Part shown: positions 8,456 to 16,941 of the stretch, one piece after another
Position numbering within the stretch: the stretch's first letter is position 1
How the letters are laid out: the number at the start of each line of letters is the position of its first letter
NCBI RefSeq assembly: GCF_042433895.1
Contig: NZ_JBHLUA010000012.1
Span: 310,001-374,000 of the forward strand
Direction: 5' to 3'
Source of the DNA: Mesonia maritima
Lineage (GTDB): Bacteria > Bacteroidota > Bacteroidia > Flavobacteriales > Flavobacteriaceae
DNA length: 64,000 nucleotides
Program-made: the position numbers and the translations under genes
Notes under the pieces: model-generated
Database searches by the model: none
Told to the model about the DNA's origin: nothing
The model's input: only the letters and a program-made list of their open reading frames with translations

Positions 8456-9115
8456 TCATAGTTGTATTTTTAAGTAGTTATCCATTCCCAACAAAATAGC
8501 CAAGGCCGTTGCCTTGACATTTGAGGTTTCTAAAAAATAGGCACTTTCATCGCTATTGGTAAGAAACCCCAATTCAACCAAAATAGCTGGGCAATGCCCA
8601 ATTGTTTCCCTTAGCACTTGAAAGTTGGCAAATTTCATCCCCCTGTCCTCAATTTTAAGATGAAGCTTGGCTTCGCCCAAAATTTCCGTCCCCAGGGCAA
8701 TCGATTTTTTAATGTTCGGCTCTGAATCTTCAGAAAAGGAATTCAGGGTATAAACCTCCATTCCTCTGGAATTGTTTGTGGAAGCATTGCAATGCAGGGA
8801 AACGAACATACAGGCGTTTAAAGACTTCGCCAATCGGCTCCTGTCTGAAAGCGGTATAAATCTGTCATCGTATCGCGTTAAATAAATATCGTACCTGCCT
8901 TTGAAAATCATTTTATTCAGTATGCATATTTCTTTTGCAATCCCAAGAACCACATCGTTTTCTTTAATTCCATTTAACCCTATCGCACCGGAATCTTTTC
9001 CACCGTGCCCAACATCAATAACAATTCGTTTTTGGGTTACCGGTTCTTGTCCCAAAACGAAGCACATTTTTAGGAGCAAAAAGACAAAACTGACGTTTTT
9101 GAGCACTTTTTTCAT
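8456..9115 (-). CDS. N-acetylmuramoyl-L-alanine amidase (Amidase_3)
   Basis: Start chosen at the ATG at 9115 (MKKVLKN); an upstream GTG at 9139 would add eight residues ahead of an otherwise normal signal peptide (NVSFVFLLLKMCFVLGQ). The mature protein has the zinc-amidase motifs IVIDVGHGGKDSGA (His), a Glu in the segment before EICI, SLHCNAS (His) and VELGFLTN (catalytic Glu). It cleaves the amide bond between MurNAc and the stem peptide, here probably to open the wall for the conjugation machine. It lies on the opposite strand just before the tra operon, a usual place for this gene in Bacteroidota ICEs. Confidence 0.85.
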   Translation of the reverse strand: MKKVLKNVSFVFLLLKMCFVLGQEPVTQKRIVIDVGHGGKDSGAIGLNGIKENDVVLGIAKEICILNKMIFKGRYDIYLTRYDDRFIPLSDRSRLAKSLNACMFVSLHCNASTNNSRGMEVYTLNSFSEDSEPNIKKSIALGTEILGEAKLHLKIEDRGMKFANFQVLRETIGHCPAILVELGFLTNSDESAYFLETSNVKATALAILLGMDNYLKIQL

Positions 9116-9304
9116 TTTCACTTTTCGAGTTATCAACACCCTACCATCCGAAATCCATAGAATTTGATATCAAATAACACCATCCAAATTCAATTCAATA
9201 CAAATAATATTTTATTCACAAATATTTGATTATCAGTTATTTGTAAGCAAATATATGTATTTTTCCCTTAACGAAAATGAATCAAAAATTTAAACTGTTC
9301 CGTT

Positions 9305-9592
9305 ATGAAAAAATCAATCTATCTGGCAACTTTTTTGTCTTTGCTCTCAACATCGCTTTTTGCCCAAATTGGAGGCATCGAAGATTCGGTCGATGATGTT
9401 TCCAATACCATCAGAACCATTTTCCCGATCATCCTTGGGGTCATCTTCCTTATCGGTTTCCTTTTCAATGCAGGGCACTTCTTCGGGGAAAACGCTGACC
9501 TTAAAAAAGGGATTACCCGTGTACTTGTATTTGTTCTGATTGCCGGCGCGGTCGTGGGCATCTTTACTTACCTAATCGGCATCGTAGTCTAA
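9305..9592 (+). CDS. traE: TraE-type conjugal protein (DUF4134, VirB2/pilin-like)
   Basis: A 95-residue protein with signal peptide KSIYLATFLSLLSTSLFAQ and two TM helices (FPIILGVIFLIGFLFNAG and VLVFVLIAGAVVGIFTYL) joined by a short charged loop (GENADLKKGITR). This matches the DUF4134/TraE proteins of CTnDOT-like elements, thought to be the pilin-type subunit. First gene of the tra operon. Confidence 0.8.
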   Translation: MKKSIYLATFLSLLSTSLFAQIGGIEDSVDDVSNTIRTIFPIILGVIFLIGFLFNAGHFFGENADLKKGITRVLVFVLIAGAVVGIFTYLIGIVV

Positions 9593-9630
9593 GCCTCTAA
9601 GAGGCATTTTTAAAGTAATCAACTGTACTT

Positions 9631-9915
9631 ATGAAAAAGTTCGAGGTCTATAAAAACATCAGGAAACGGGCGGTCATTTTCGGACTGCCCATATCCCTGT
9701 TTGCCCTAATGATGGTTTCCATCCTCGCTTCGTTGTTGGTGATCATCTTCTCGTTCAGCTTCGGGATCATCATTGGTGTATTGGTTCTTAATTCAGCTTT
9801 GTATATCGCCTTGACGCAGATAACGAACAATTCACAAATCTTCCAGATGGCAAAAGCCTTCCCAAAAATCATCAGTAACAAACGAAACTCCGGCATCGAT
9901 TATGAACAAGATTAA
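9631..9915 (+). CDS. traF: TraF-type conjugal protein (DUF4133, VirB3-like)
   Basis: A 94-residue protein with a basic N-terminus (KNIRKRAVIFGLP) and a hairpin of two TM helices at about 18-36 and 38-60. The short VirB3-like layout and its place directly before the VirB4-type ATPase fit the DUF4133/TraF family. It overlaps the ATPase gene by 14 bp, so translation is coupled. Confidence 0.8.
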   Translation: MKKFEVYKNIRKRAVIFGLPISLFALMMVSILASLLVIIFSFSFGIIIGVLVLNSALYIALTQITNNSQIFQMAKAFPKIISNKRNSGIDYEQD

Positions 9916-12304
9916 CCTTTCGGCGTACCTACCCATCGCGGATATTCAAGACAATATCATTTTTGCCAATAATGGCAATGTGGTCTTGTGCTACGAAGGT
10001 AGCTTGCCCGAGATCTATTCCCTTTCCGAAAAGGATTTTGAGGATATGCACGGAGCTTGGTTTCAGGCTCTGAAATCATTGCCTGTTGGGACTGTGGTTC
10101 ATAAGCAGGATATCTACCTGAAGAAATCCTATACTTCAGAACAGCTTCCGAACAAAACCTTTCTAGAAAAAGCAACCCACGAGCATTTTAAAGGTCGTGG
10201 ACACATAGAACATAAGTGCTATCTGTTCTTCATTTTGACCAAGAACAAAGCACTTAATAATTCAAAATATGTCAACCCCTTCCGGAAGGTTTCTAAGGGA
10301 ATTGTGCAAGAACTGGATGAAAATGTTAAGAGTTTTGTAAACTCGGTAAGCGATTCCGTTTCCTTCATTAATAATAGCCGAAAAATGGAATTTATTTCGC
10401 TTAAAGCGGAAGAGATTCAGCAACTCACAAATGGCTATTTCAATGGTTTCAACGAAGGCTTTGATACCGACATCATCTTAGATAAAAAAAGCGTCAATAT
10501 TGGCGAAAACCATTTTGATGCCCTGGCCATCAATAGCGAACTGTGCTTTGGCGAAAGTGTACAGAGTAGCAAGACCAATGAGAAATTCACTTCTGACGAT
10601 TTTGTGTTTCATCAAGGGTTTATTGATGGTTTAGGGCTTACGCTTAACGAAAATCATATCGTCAATCAGATTCTCTATCTCGACGACAAACAGAAATGGC
10701 GTAAGCTTCTGGATAAGAAAATTGAAGAGCTGAACAAAAGTTCAAACTTCGGGTCGCAGAACAAGGTAGTGCTTGGGAAGATTCAGCACATCCTTGACCA
10801 AATCAATGCCGATGATAATGCCAGAATCATTCGTGGTCATCTCAATATCGTGTATTGGTCTAAAGATGCCAAAGAACTCGATAAGATTACCTCAAAAATC
10901 AAAACCGAATTTAAGGAACTCGACATCATCCCATACTATCCACGAGGCGAAGAACGAAAGAATTATATACTGAACAGTTATTGCTGTTTTTCATCCAATT
11001 TTTCCAACAACGATTTATACGTTACCGACTTAAAGCACGCCCTGTGCCTGTTCATCAACAATACCAATTACAAGTCCGATGCAACCGGAATCATCTTTAA
11101 CGACCGTGAACACAACATTCCCGTTCTAAAGGATGTTTGGGACGAGCGCAAGAAGCGCATCAAGGCACGGAACTTTGCCATCTTCGCACCTACGGGCGAG
11201 GGTAAATCGTTCTTGGCCAACAACATCCTGCGCCAATATTTTGAAAGTGGTGTCCGCTTGGTCATCATAGACCTCGGAGGATCCTACACCAAGTTTGCCA
11301 AACTATACCCAGAAAAATATACCGTACTGCGCTATGAAAGTGGAAAGAACCTTGGCATCAACCCATTTTATATAAGTAACCAAAATGACTTGACACCAGA
11401 ACGGTTGGAAGACCTGTCAGTTTTCTTATTTGAATTGTTTGCTTCAGATCTAAATGTGACGAAAGCACAATCGGTTTCGGTCAAAAAGATATTACGCCAT
11501 TACTACGACAGCACTTCAGAAAACCACTCTTTGGATGGTTTTTACAGCTTTATAGAAAGGAATCAGAAAGACCTTCTGAATACTCTTAAAATCCATCCTG
11601 ACTACTTCAATGTTACGGGTTTTCTACACGTAATGTCGGAGTATGTTGATGATGGTCTATATAGTTTTCTATTTGAAGTGAGCGAAGACCAAACCTATAA
11701 AATTGAGGACAAACGATTGATAGTGTTTGAACTGGACGAAGTCAAGGACAATAGGGAAATTTTGTCGGTAATGTTGAAATTGATCAAATCGGCAATTCAG
11801 CGTACTATTTGGAAGAACCGGGCCGAAAAGGGCATCATCCTTTTTGATGAGTTTGCCAAGCAACTGAAGTTTGAGAACGTACTGGAAAGTGTGGAATTCT
11901 ACTATCAGGCTATCCGAAAACAGAATGGTGCTATCGGTATTATTCTTCAGTCAATAAACCAGCTTCCGAACAATTCAACATCAGCGAGCATCTTGGAAAA
12001 CACACAGGTCATCTATAGCCTGAACAACGAGAAAGGCTATGCCGAGTTAGTCAGACGCCTCAATTTATCAACGCACGATTTAAACCAGTTAAAATCTATC
12101 AAGAACAATCTTTCCGGGCCACGCAAGTACACGGAAATGTTCATCAAAATCGGTAAGGAAAGCAACATTTTCCGTCTTGAAGTTCCGAAGGAAGTCTATG
12201 CCGCCTACCTCACAGATGGTAAGGAAAATGAGGAAATAATGAAGCTTTACAACGAGCATCAGGATATGAAAAAAGCAATCAGGGAATTCACCTCTAAAAC
12301 ATAA
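9902..12304 (+). CDS. traG: TraG: VirB4-type conjugation ATPase
   Basis: An 800-residue cytoplasmic/peripheral ATPase. The N-terminal ~400 residues form the TraG/VirB4 domain; Walker A is FAPTGEGKSFLANN (about 432-445) and Walker B is GIILFDEFAKQ (about 643-653), followed by AIGIILQSINQLPNNS (sensor/Q motif). It powers pilus assembly and DNA transfer in the type IV secretion system. Full length for the family (about 800-830 residues) with no sign of truncation. Confidence 0.92.
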   Translation: MNKINLSAYLPIADIQDNIIFANNGNVVLCYEGSLPEIYSLSEKDFEDMHGAWFQALKSLPVGTVVHKQDIYLKKSYTSEQLPNKTFLEKATHEHFKGRGHIEHKCYLFFILTKNKALNNSKYVNPFRKVSKGIVQELDENVKSFVNSVSDSVSFINNSRKMEFISLKAEEIQQLTNGYFNGFNEGFDTDIILDKKSVNIGENHFDALAINSELCFGESVQSSKTNEKFTSDDFVFHQGFIDGLGLTLNENHIVNQILYLDDKQKWRKLLDKKIEELNKSSNFGSQNKVVLGKIQHILDQINADDNARIIRGHLNIVYWSKDAKELDKITSKIKTEFKELDIIPYYPRGEERKNYILNSYCCFSSNFSNNDLYVTDLKHALCLFINNTNYKSDATGIIFNDREHNIPVLKDVWDERKKRIKARNFAIFAPTGEGKSFLANNILRQYFESGVRLVIIDLGGSYTKFAKLYPEKYTVLRYESGKNLGINPFYISNQNDLTPERLEDLSVFLFELFASDLNVTKAQSVSVKKILRHYYDSTSENHSLDGFYSFIERNQKDLLNTLKIHPDYFNVTGFLHVMSEYVDDGLYSFLFEVSEDQTYKIEDKRLIVFELDEVKDNREILSVMLKLIKSAIQRTIWKNRAEKGIILFDEFAKQLKFENVLESVEFYYQAIRKQNGAIGIILQSINQLPNNSTSASILENTQVIYSLNNEKGYAELVRRLNLSTHDLNQLKSIKNNLSGPRKYTEMFIKIGKESNIFRLEVPKEVYAAYLTDGKENEEIMKLYNEHQDMKKAIREFTSKT

Positions 12305-12308
12305 TATT

Positions 12309-12884
12309 ATGAAGACAAAAATCTTAATCATCGTAATGGCATTCATCTTTTTATTGCCTGCACGTGCTGCCTGTCAGGGAATGCCAGTGTATGACAACAC
12401 CAACTTTATCAGTCTGGTAAAGTCATTAGTAGAATCAGCAAAGCAGACGAGCCAACTTATCAAATCTGTAAAGTTTCTGAAAGATGCCAAGGAAAGCATC
12501 GAGAAAGTTTCTAACGTGGTTAGACAGCTCAAAGCTGTACAGGAGATTGCAGATAACAATCAGCGTCTTATTCAGATAATGCAAAATGACTTGCAGGATA
12601 TTTTGAACTCGCCTTATATCAAACCCGAAGAAGTTGCCCGAGTTACCGAATCATTTGAAGGCATCGTCCAAAATTCACTGGATACAATGGACTTCATTGA
12701 TGAAGTTCTATCCAGCGATTATTTGAAAATGAGCGATGCTGAACGTGCCGAAGTACTTAAAATGAAAGAGCAGGAATCGAATGAAATGGTTTCAAATATC
12801 ACGATAAGAACCAAACGCTATCGTGACATAATTTCCTTCAGAAAAATGCAGGATAAAGTAAATAACCGCGAAACAGAATATTAA
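12309..12884 (+). CDS. TraI-like periplasmic conjugal protein (VirB5/TrbJ-like)
   Basis: A 191-residue protein with signal peptide KILIIVMAFIFLLPARAACQ, then an almost entirely helical, coiled-coil-prone mature part (residues about 35-180). VirB5/TrbJ-type minor pilus proteins and DUF4141/TraI proteins of CTnDOT-like elements look like this and occupy the same place, between the ATPase and TraJ. It is shorter than some TraI proteins. Named by position and architecture, not by a strong motif. Confidence 0.6.
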   Translation: MKTKILIIVMAFIFLLPARAACQGMPVYDNTNFISLVKSLVESAKQTSQLIKSVKFLKDAKESIEKVSNVVRQLKAVQEIADNNQRLIQIMQNDLQDILNSPYIKPEEVARVTESFEGIVQNSLDTMDFIDEVLSSDYLKMSDAERAEVLKMKEQESNEMVSNITIRTKRYRDIISFRKMQDKVNNRETEY

Positions 12885-12886
12885 GT

Positions 12887-13729
12887 ATGACCGCGACTAT
12901 CATCTTAGGGATCGGGCTGGAATACGTCGATACGGTTTTTCAGACCATACAGAACAGCAGTTTTTCGCAATATACCATTGCGGGAATGAAAACGCTTGCT
13001 GTACTTTTTTTCTTGATCAACATTCTTAAAAAATATAATGAAGGTATTGCCGATAAAGACGGTTACACTTGGGGATTAAGTCCAGGAGAGCTGGCAAAGA
13101 ATTTTGCGGTCGTGCTTCTAGTTATTTTTTCGACTCAAGTACTTGGTTTCTTTGATAGTATTTTGGTCTCCATTGAAGCCCAATATCGTGGCACCGCGCC
13201 AGCCTTATTGCCTTTGCAGATGCAGGATATCCCTATTGAGGAAGATGTAAGTATCATCGAAGTGGCACAGGCAGCTATGACGCTCCTATATGAAGCTTTG
13301 GTAACACCGCTTTATGGTTTCAAAATATTTGCATTCATCATTAGCCTATTCCTTTGGATATTGGATTTGTTCATCTATCCCCTCTTTTTAGCAGAACGTT
13401 TTTTTCTTTTGGGAATAATGCAGGCATTTTTCCCGTTGGTCATTAGCTTGGCCGTATTTGAAAAGTTCCGTTCGCTTGCTTATACCTTTTTTAAATTATA
13501 TGCTGCGGTCTATATGTTGGTTCCGGCTTTTTTTCTGGTCAACGTATTTGTAAATGCCCTCTACACCGAAATCAATACCAACTTCTGGACAAACCTTTTT
13601 GGGACCGATGTAGGCCAGGGCTTTTTTGCACCTGTCGTTCAATTAGGTTCAGTTGGGTTTATTGTTTTCCTAAAGTTCAAATTGTATAGACGTGCCACTT
13701 CCTTTACACTCAGATTGTTTACCAACTAA
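12887..13729 (+). CDS. traJ: TraJ: VirB6-like inner-membrane conjugal protein
   Basis: A 280-residue polytopic membrane protein, with hydrophobic segments near 28-46, 70-92, 137-165, 168-200 and 205-222. It lacks catalytic motifs. Its place after the TraI-like gene (2-bp gap) and before TraK fits the TraJ/VirB6-like channel component of Bacteroidota conjugative elements. Confidence 0.8.
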   Translation: MTATIILGIGLEYVDTVFQTIQNSSFSQYTIAGMKTLAVLFFLINILKKYNEGIADKDGYTWGLSPGELAKNFAVVLLVIFSTQVLGFFDSILVSIEAQYRGTAPALLPLQMQDIPIEEDVSIIEVAQAAMTLLYEALVTPLYGFKIFAFIISLFLWILDLFIYPLFLAERFFLLGIMQAFFPLVISLAVFEKFRSLAYTFFKLYAAVYMLVPAFFLVNVFVNALYTEINTNFWTNLFGTDVGQGFFAPVVQLGSVGFIVFLKFKLYRRATSFTLRLFTN

Positions 13730-13740
13730 TTCAATTCAGA

Positions 13741-14364
13741 ATGAAAACACCCTATAAAAATATCTATAAAGTCTTAAAATTAAATCGGTTTATCGTTTTG
13801 GCAGTCGTTTTATGTTCGTTATTATCAAGCATTTTTTCGTTTTGGATGGTATTCAACACCAATCAAAAGGCCCTCAATAGTGCATTTGCGATTAATACTG
13901 ATGGCAGTATTATTCCGCTGAAGCTCGTTACCCAAAAAGAGAATTTCAGGGTCGAAGCTTTGGCACATCTGGAATTGTTCCACACTTATTTCTATAACAT
14001 CGATGCCAGTAATTATGAACGGAACTTGGAAAAGGCGCTTTGGTTGGGCAATAGTTCTGTGGACAATCTATACCGTCAGAAAAAAGCTGATGGTGTCTAT
14101 AACCGATTATTACAGTATTCATTGGTGCAGAAAGTATTGAGTATCGATTCGAGAATTTCAGAAAGCAATGGCACTTACAGTTTCACGACCACAACCATTT
14201 TTGAAATAAATAGGGGTTCAATCATCGATACCTATGAATTGGTTTCCAGCGGAAACCTCATAACGGTTGACAGAAACTTTCCAAACAATCCACACGGATT
14301 GTTGATTACAAACTATTTCGAGAACACCTTAAAAAAATTAAACGATGAAGATAGAAAAAAATAA
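13741..14364 (+). CDS. traK: TraK: VirB8-like conjugal protein
   Basis: A 207-residue protein with one N-terminal TM helix (about 17-38) and a periplasmic domain, the topology of VirB8. The conserved-looking segments ELFHTYFYNID and NLYRQKKADGVYN fit TraK of conjugative transposons. It overlaps traM by 20 bp. It would link the inner-membrane complex to TraM and TraN. Confidence 0.82.
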   Translation: MKTPYKNIYKVLKLNRFIVLAVVLCSLLSSIFSFWMVFNTNQKALNSAFAINTDGSIIPLKLVTQKENFRVEALAHLELFHTYFYNIDASNYERNLEKALWLGNSSVDNLYRQKKADGVYNRLLQYSLVQKVLSIDSRISESNGTYSFTTTTIFEINRGSIIDTYELVSSGNLITVDRNFPNNPHGLLITNYFENTLKKLNDEDRKK

Positions 14365-15274
14365 AATCGTCTTTTCAGCAGTCTTAGCTGTGATTTTTAT
14401 TTTCCTGATTTCCTATTCCGTCTTAGTGATGGGCGATGATGAGAATGAAAATGAAAATCTTGAACAGACCTTAGTTCCAGAATTGGAAGAAAATCAGCAA
14501 GAGTACGAGTCTAAGCTAGATGCTATTAACGACCTAAAGGAAGTGCGTGAAACCAATGCACCAAGCATCTATGATGAAAAACTAATTGATTCCCTGGGCT
14601 TTTACGACCAAGATTTGCCGGAACGGGAAAAAGAACGCATTCTAGATAGCATTTATGATGCTGGCAAGATTCAGTATTCTGAAAAGACATACAGAAATAT
14701 TGGACAGAGAAAAACAGCCATTAAGAATAGGACAGAAGTTGACTCAGCCGAAGTTAAAAGAGAAAAAAAAATTGAAGCTAAGGAACTGGGCTTGGAACAT
14801 CAACTATTCTTTGCCGCTGCGCCCAAACCCAATGAAGTTTCAATTATGGGTAATACAGATGAAACCATTTACGTGGTCGTCGACGGCGACCAAATTGTTC
14901 AAGCAAATACCCGATTACGGATGCGTCTTACCAAAGCAGCTACAGTAAATGGCAAATTGATGCCAAAAAATACACCGATTTTCGGTTTTATCAGCTTTCA
15001 GCCCAATAGAGCATTGATTGAAATTGAAAATATCAATCATCATCCCACCAAACTCAAAGCCTTCGATTTGCAAGACGGTAGCAAGGGCATCTATGTGGAA
15101 AACAACTTTAGGGCCGAAGCCACCAGTGAAGTCCTCGATGACATTATTGGCGACATCAACATTCCCACCGTTCCGCAAGTAGGTGGAATTACCAAAGTAC
15201 TTAAACGTAACAACCGAAACGTAAAAGTTACTGTGTTGAACAATTACAGATTGATTCTAAAACCTAAATTATGA
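14345..15274 (+). CDS. traM: TraM: VirB10-like conjugal protein
   Basis: A 309-residue protein with an N-terminal TM helix (about 9-28, IVFSAVLAVIFIFLISYSVL), an acidic and low-complexity linker (about 32-160), and a C-terminal domain (about 165-309) with TIYVVVDGDQIVQANTRLRM, the TraM/VirB10-like barrel. No TraL-sized gene is present between traK and traM, unlike CTnDOT; this appears normal for flavobacterial elements. Confidence 0.85.
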   Translation: MKIEKNKIVFSAVLAVIFIFLISYSVLVMGDDENENENLEQTLVPELEENQQEYESKLDAINDLKEVRETNAPSIYDEKLIDSLGFYDQDLPEREKERILDSIYDAGKIQYSEKTYRNIGQRKTAIKNRTEVDSAEVKREKKIEAKELGLEHQLFFAAAPKPNEVSIMGNTDETIYVVVDGDQIVQANTRLRMRLTKAATVNGKLMPKNTPIFGFISFQPNRALIEIENINHHPTKLKAFDLQDGSKGIYVENNFRAEATSEVLDDIIGDINIPTVPQVGGITKVLKRNNRNVKVTVLNNYRLILKPKL

Positions 15275-15305
15275 AGCCCATAATGGGATTTAAAAACAAA
15301 CTCTT

Positions 15306-16145
15306 ATGAAAAAGCATATCATTATTTCTATTCTTGTGATTAGTTTTGCTTTCGCGAAAGCAAACGCACAAACTTTACACCTACTGGACACCATTTATGC
15401 AAACGACACCAAGAATGTTGCGTTATTCTTTCCAGAACCTATTCGGCAAGGCATAACCGGTTCAGATAATTTTGTCTTTACCTACAATCGTGAAAAAGAA
15501 CAATATTTTGGACTGCTTCAGGCAAAGCCTGGTAAGGAAAGTAATTTGCTGGTAGTCAACCGAAATGGCTCAATTTTTTCGTATATTGTAAGGTATAAAA
15601 AGCAGCTTTCAAAGCTCAATTATTTCATCCCATTGTCGAATAGTATTGGGAATGAAAGACCAATCGTAACCGATTCGATTCAGGCTGAAACTTCTGAAAA
15701 AAGTATAGACAACAGAACGTATTATTATCAAAAATTCTGCTCTTATCTTCTTAACAGAAACCAACGTATAGGTCGAATTAAAAAGCGAAACGAAAGCATT
15801 GTTTTGAGTGTTGAGAATATTGTTTTTGATAAAGAAGAACTCTACTTCGTTATCCAGATTGAGAATAATTCCACCTTGGATTACGACCTGAATTTCTTGA
15901 ACCTTTCCATCGAAACTCGACAAAAAGGAAAAAAGAAATCTTTACAGCGTTTATATCAAGAACCTATTTATAGACACCGTCTTCCTTCAAAAATTGTAGA
16001 AGGTGAAATGGTAAGGTTAGTTTATGTATTGCCCAAATTTTCATTGTCTAATGACCGCAGGGCCATTTTGGAATTGAACGAGAAAGATGGCGAACGAAAT
16101 ATTGAACTGAAAATAGCACATAGGTATGTCAATAACCCAAATTAA
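15306..16145 (+). CDS. traN: TraN: VirB9-like outer-membrane-complex protein (DUF4138)
   Basis: A 279-residue protein with signal peptide HIIISILVISFAFAKANAQ. The mature part is mainly beta-rich with EPIRQGITGSDNFVFTYNR near the N-terminus, as in DUF4138/TraN. It follows traM by 31 bp and is the last canonical tra gene; traO, traP and traQ homologues are not seen in the window. Confidence 0.85.
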   Translation: MKKHIIISILVISFAFAKANAQTLHLLDTIYANDTKNVALFFPEPIRQGITGSDNFVFTYNREKEQYFGLLQAKPGKESNLLVVNRNGSIFSYIVRYKKQLSKLNYFIPLSNSIGNERPIVTDSIQAETSEKSIDNRTYYYQKFCSYLLNRNQRIGRIKKRNESIVLSVENIVFDKEELYFVIQIENNSTLDYDLNFLNLSIETRQKGKKKSLQRLYQEPIYRHRLPSKIVEGEMVRLVYVLPKFSLSNDRRAILELNEKDGERNIELKIAHRYVNNPN

Positions 16146-16152
16146 TACTATT

Positions 16153-16518
16153 ATGAAAAGATTAGTCCTTTGCTCACTAGTACTTCTGTTTGTTTCCTGC
16201 GCAGAGAATAACAATATGTCTCACACCGAAACAGCGCAAGTTGTTGCTGAAAGCTTTTTCTCAAAAGATGAGTCAGCTTTAAAAAAGCATACTACATCAG
16301 AAGGATATGCCAGTTTGATTACGGTACAAAATATGCTTCCTGATTCTGACAAAGAAATCGAAGTAGAAATCTTGGATGAGGCTATTGAAGGTGAAATTGC
16401 CTGGGTAAAATATAAAACATCGTTTGATGGAAAATCGGGCATCTTTAAACTCGTCAAAGAGGATAACCAATGGAAAGTGACTAGCAAAGGACCGAGAGAG
16501 AAAGGGCCTTTTTTGTAG
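16153..16518 (+). CDS. Small lipoprotein (DUF4878-like)
   Basis: Start chosen at the ATG at 16153, which gives a proper lipoprotein signal (MKRLVLCSLVLLFVSC, lipobox VSC); an earlier in-frame ATG at 16126 lies inside traN. The mature ~105 residues have the short NTF2-like/DUF4878 pattern with WVKYKTSFDGKSGIFKLVKEDNQWKV. Likely an outer-membrane-anchored accessory of the transfer system or a surface-exclusion type factor; the role is not known. A clear terminator follows at 16526-16551. Confidence 0.7.
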   Translation: MKRLVLCSLVLLFVSCAENNNMSHTETAQVVAESFFSKDESALKKHTTSEGYASLITVQNMLPDSDKEIEVEILDEAIEGEIAWVKYKTSFDGKSGIFKLVKEDNQWKVTSKGPREKGPFL

Positions 16519-16525
16519 AAAGTAA

Positions 16526-16551
16526 AAAAGCCACCTTCATTGGTGGCTTTT
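16526..16551 (+). terminator. Intrinsic terminator of the tra operon
   Basis: Stem AAAAGCCACC (16526-16535) pairs with GGTGGCTTTT (16542-16551), with a 6-base loop. It starts 8 bp after the lipoprotein stop and ends in T residues; the A-rich left arm also lets it work for the minus strand. Confidence 0.85.
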
Positions 16552-16560
16552 GAAATAGCA

Positions 16561-16647
16561 GCAGACTGAGGAATCGAACCTCAAACTTATCCCCAAGCTT
16601 CGTAGTGGTTGGCACTCAACAAGAAATTTCTGTTTGGACAAGTCTGC
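16561..16647 (-). other. tRNA-like element (acceptor stem and T-arm, other arms not readable)
   Basis: On the minus strand, CAGCAGACT (16641-16649) pairs perfectly with AGTCTGCTG (16559-16567), and the 3' portion contains a T-arm TGAGG-TTCGATT-CCTCA directly before it. This is the acceptor/T-arm half of a tRNA. The intervening ~45 bases do not form a normal D-arm or a clear anticodon loop, and there is no CCA. It may be a decayed or unusual tRNA, or a structured element mimicking tRNA. It lies between the tra terminator and the hip cargo block. Confidence 0.4.
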
Positions 16648-16686
16648 TGGATAAAGGGGTCTGCCCACCAAAAAGAAATAACACGG

Positions 16687-16724
16687 TTAATATCATTGAT
16701 ATTAATATGAAGTTTGAAACTTCA
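16687..16724. repeat. Two adjacent perfect palindromes (19 bp and 17 bp)
   Basis: TTAATATCA-T-TGATATTAA (16687-16705) and TGAAGTTT-G-AAACTTCA (16708-16724) are each perfect, and are separated by 2 bp. No protein gene is credible in 16519-16941. Possible operator pair, recombination site or structured RNA. Confidence 0.55.
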
Positions 16725-16941
16725 GCGATTTTATTGAAAATTGATCTCATACTACTTAAATTTTTAATTATAGAATTACACACGAGACTTACAATAACTT
16801 CTTGCATCAAGCTATTTACCCAATACACTACTAAACCAAGATTTTAAAGAACTTATATAGAGTAAATGATTATCTATTTTTAGCTTATTAAAAGCAAATA
16901 TTGTACCAAAAATCAGCTTTAATTTTAAGATAACTTGGTAT

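Noticed and set aside
9116..9139. GTG start for the amidase
   Set aside because: Would put eight residues before a normal signal peptide; the ATG at 9115 is preferred.
16605..16847. 80-residue frame after the tra operon
   Set aside because: Covers the tRNA-like element and palindromes; composition looks random.
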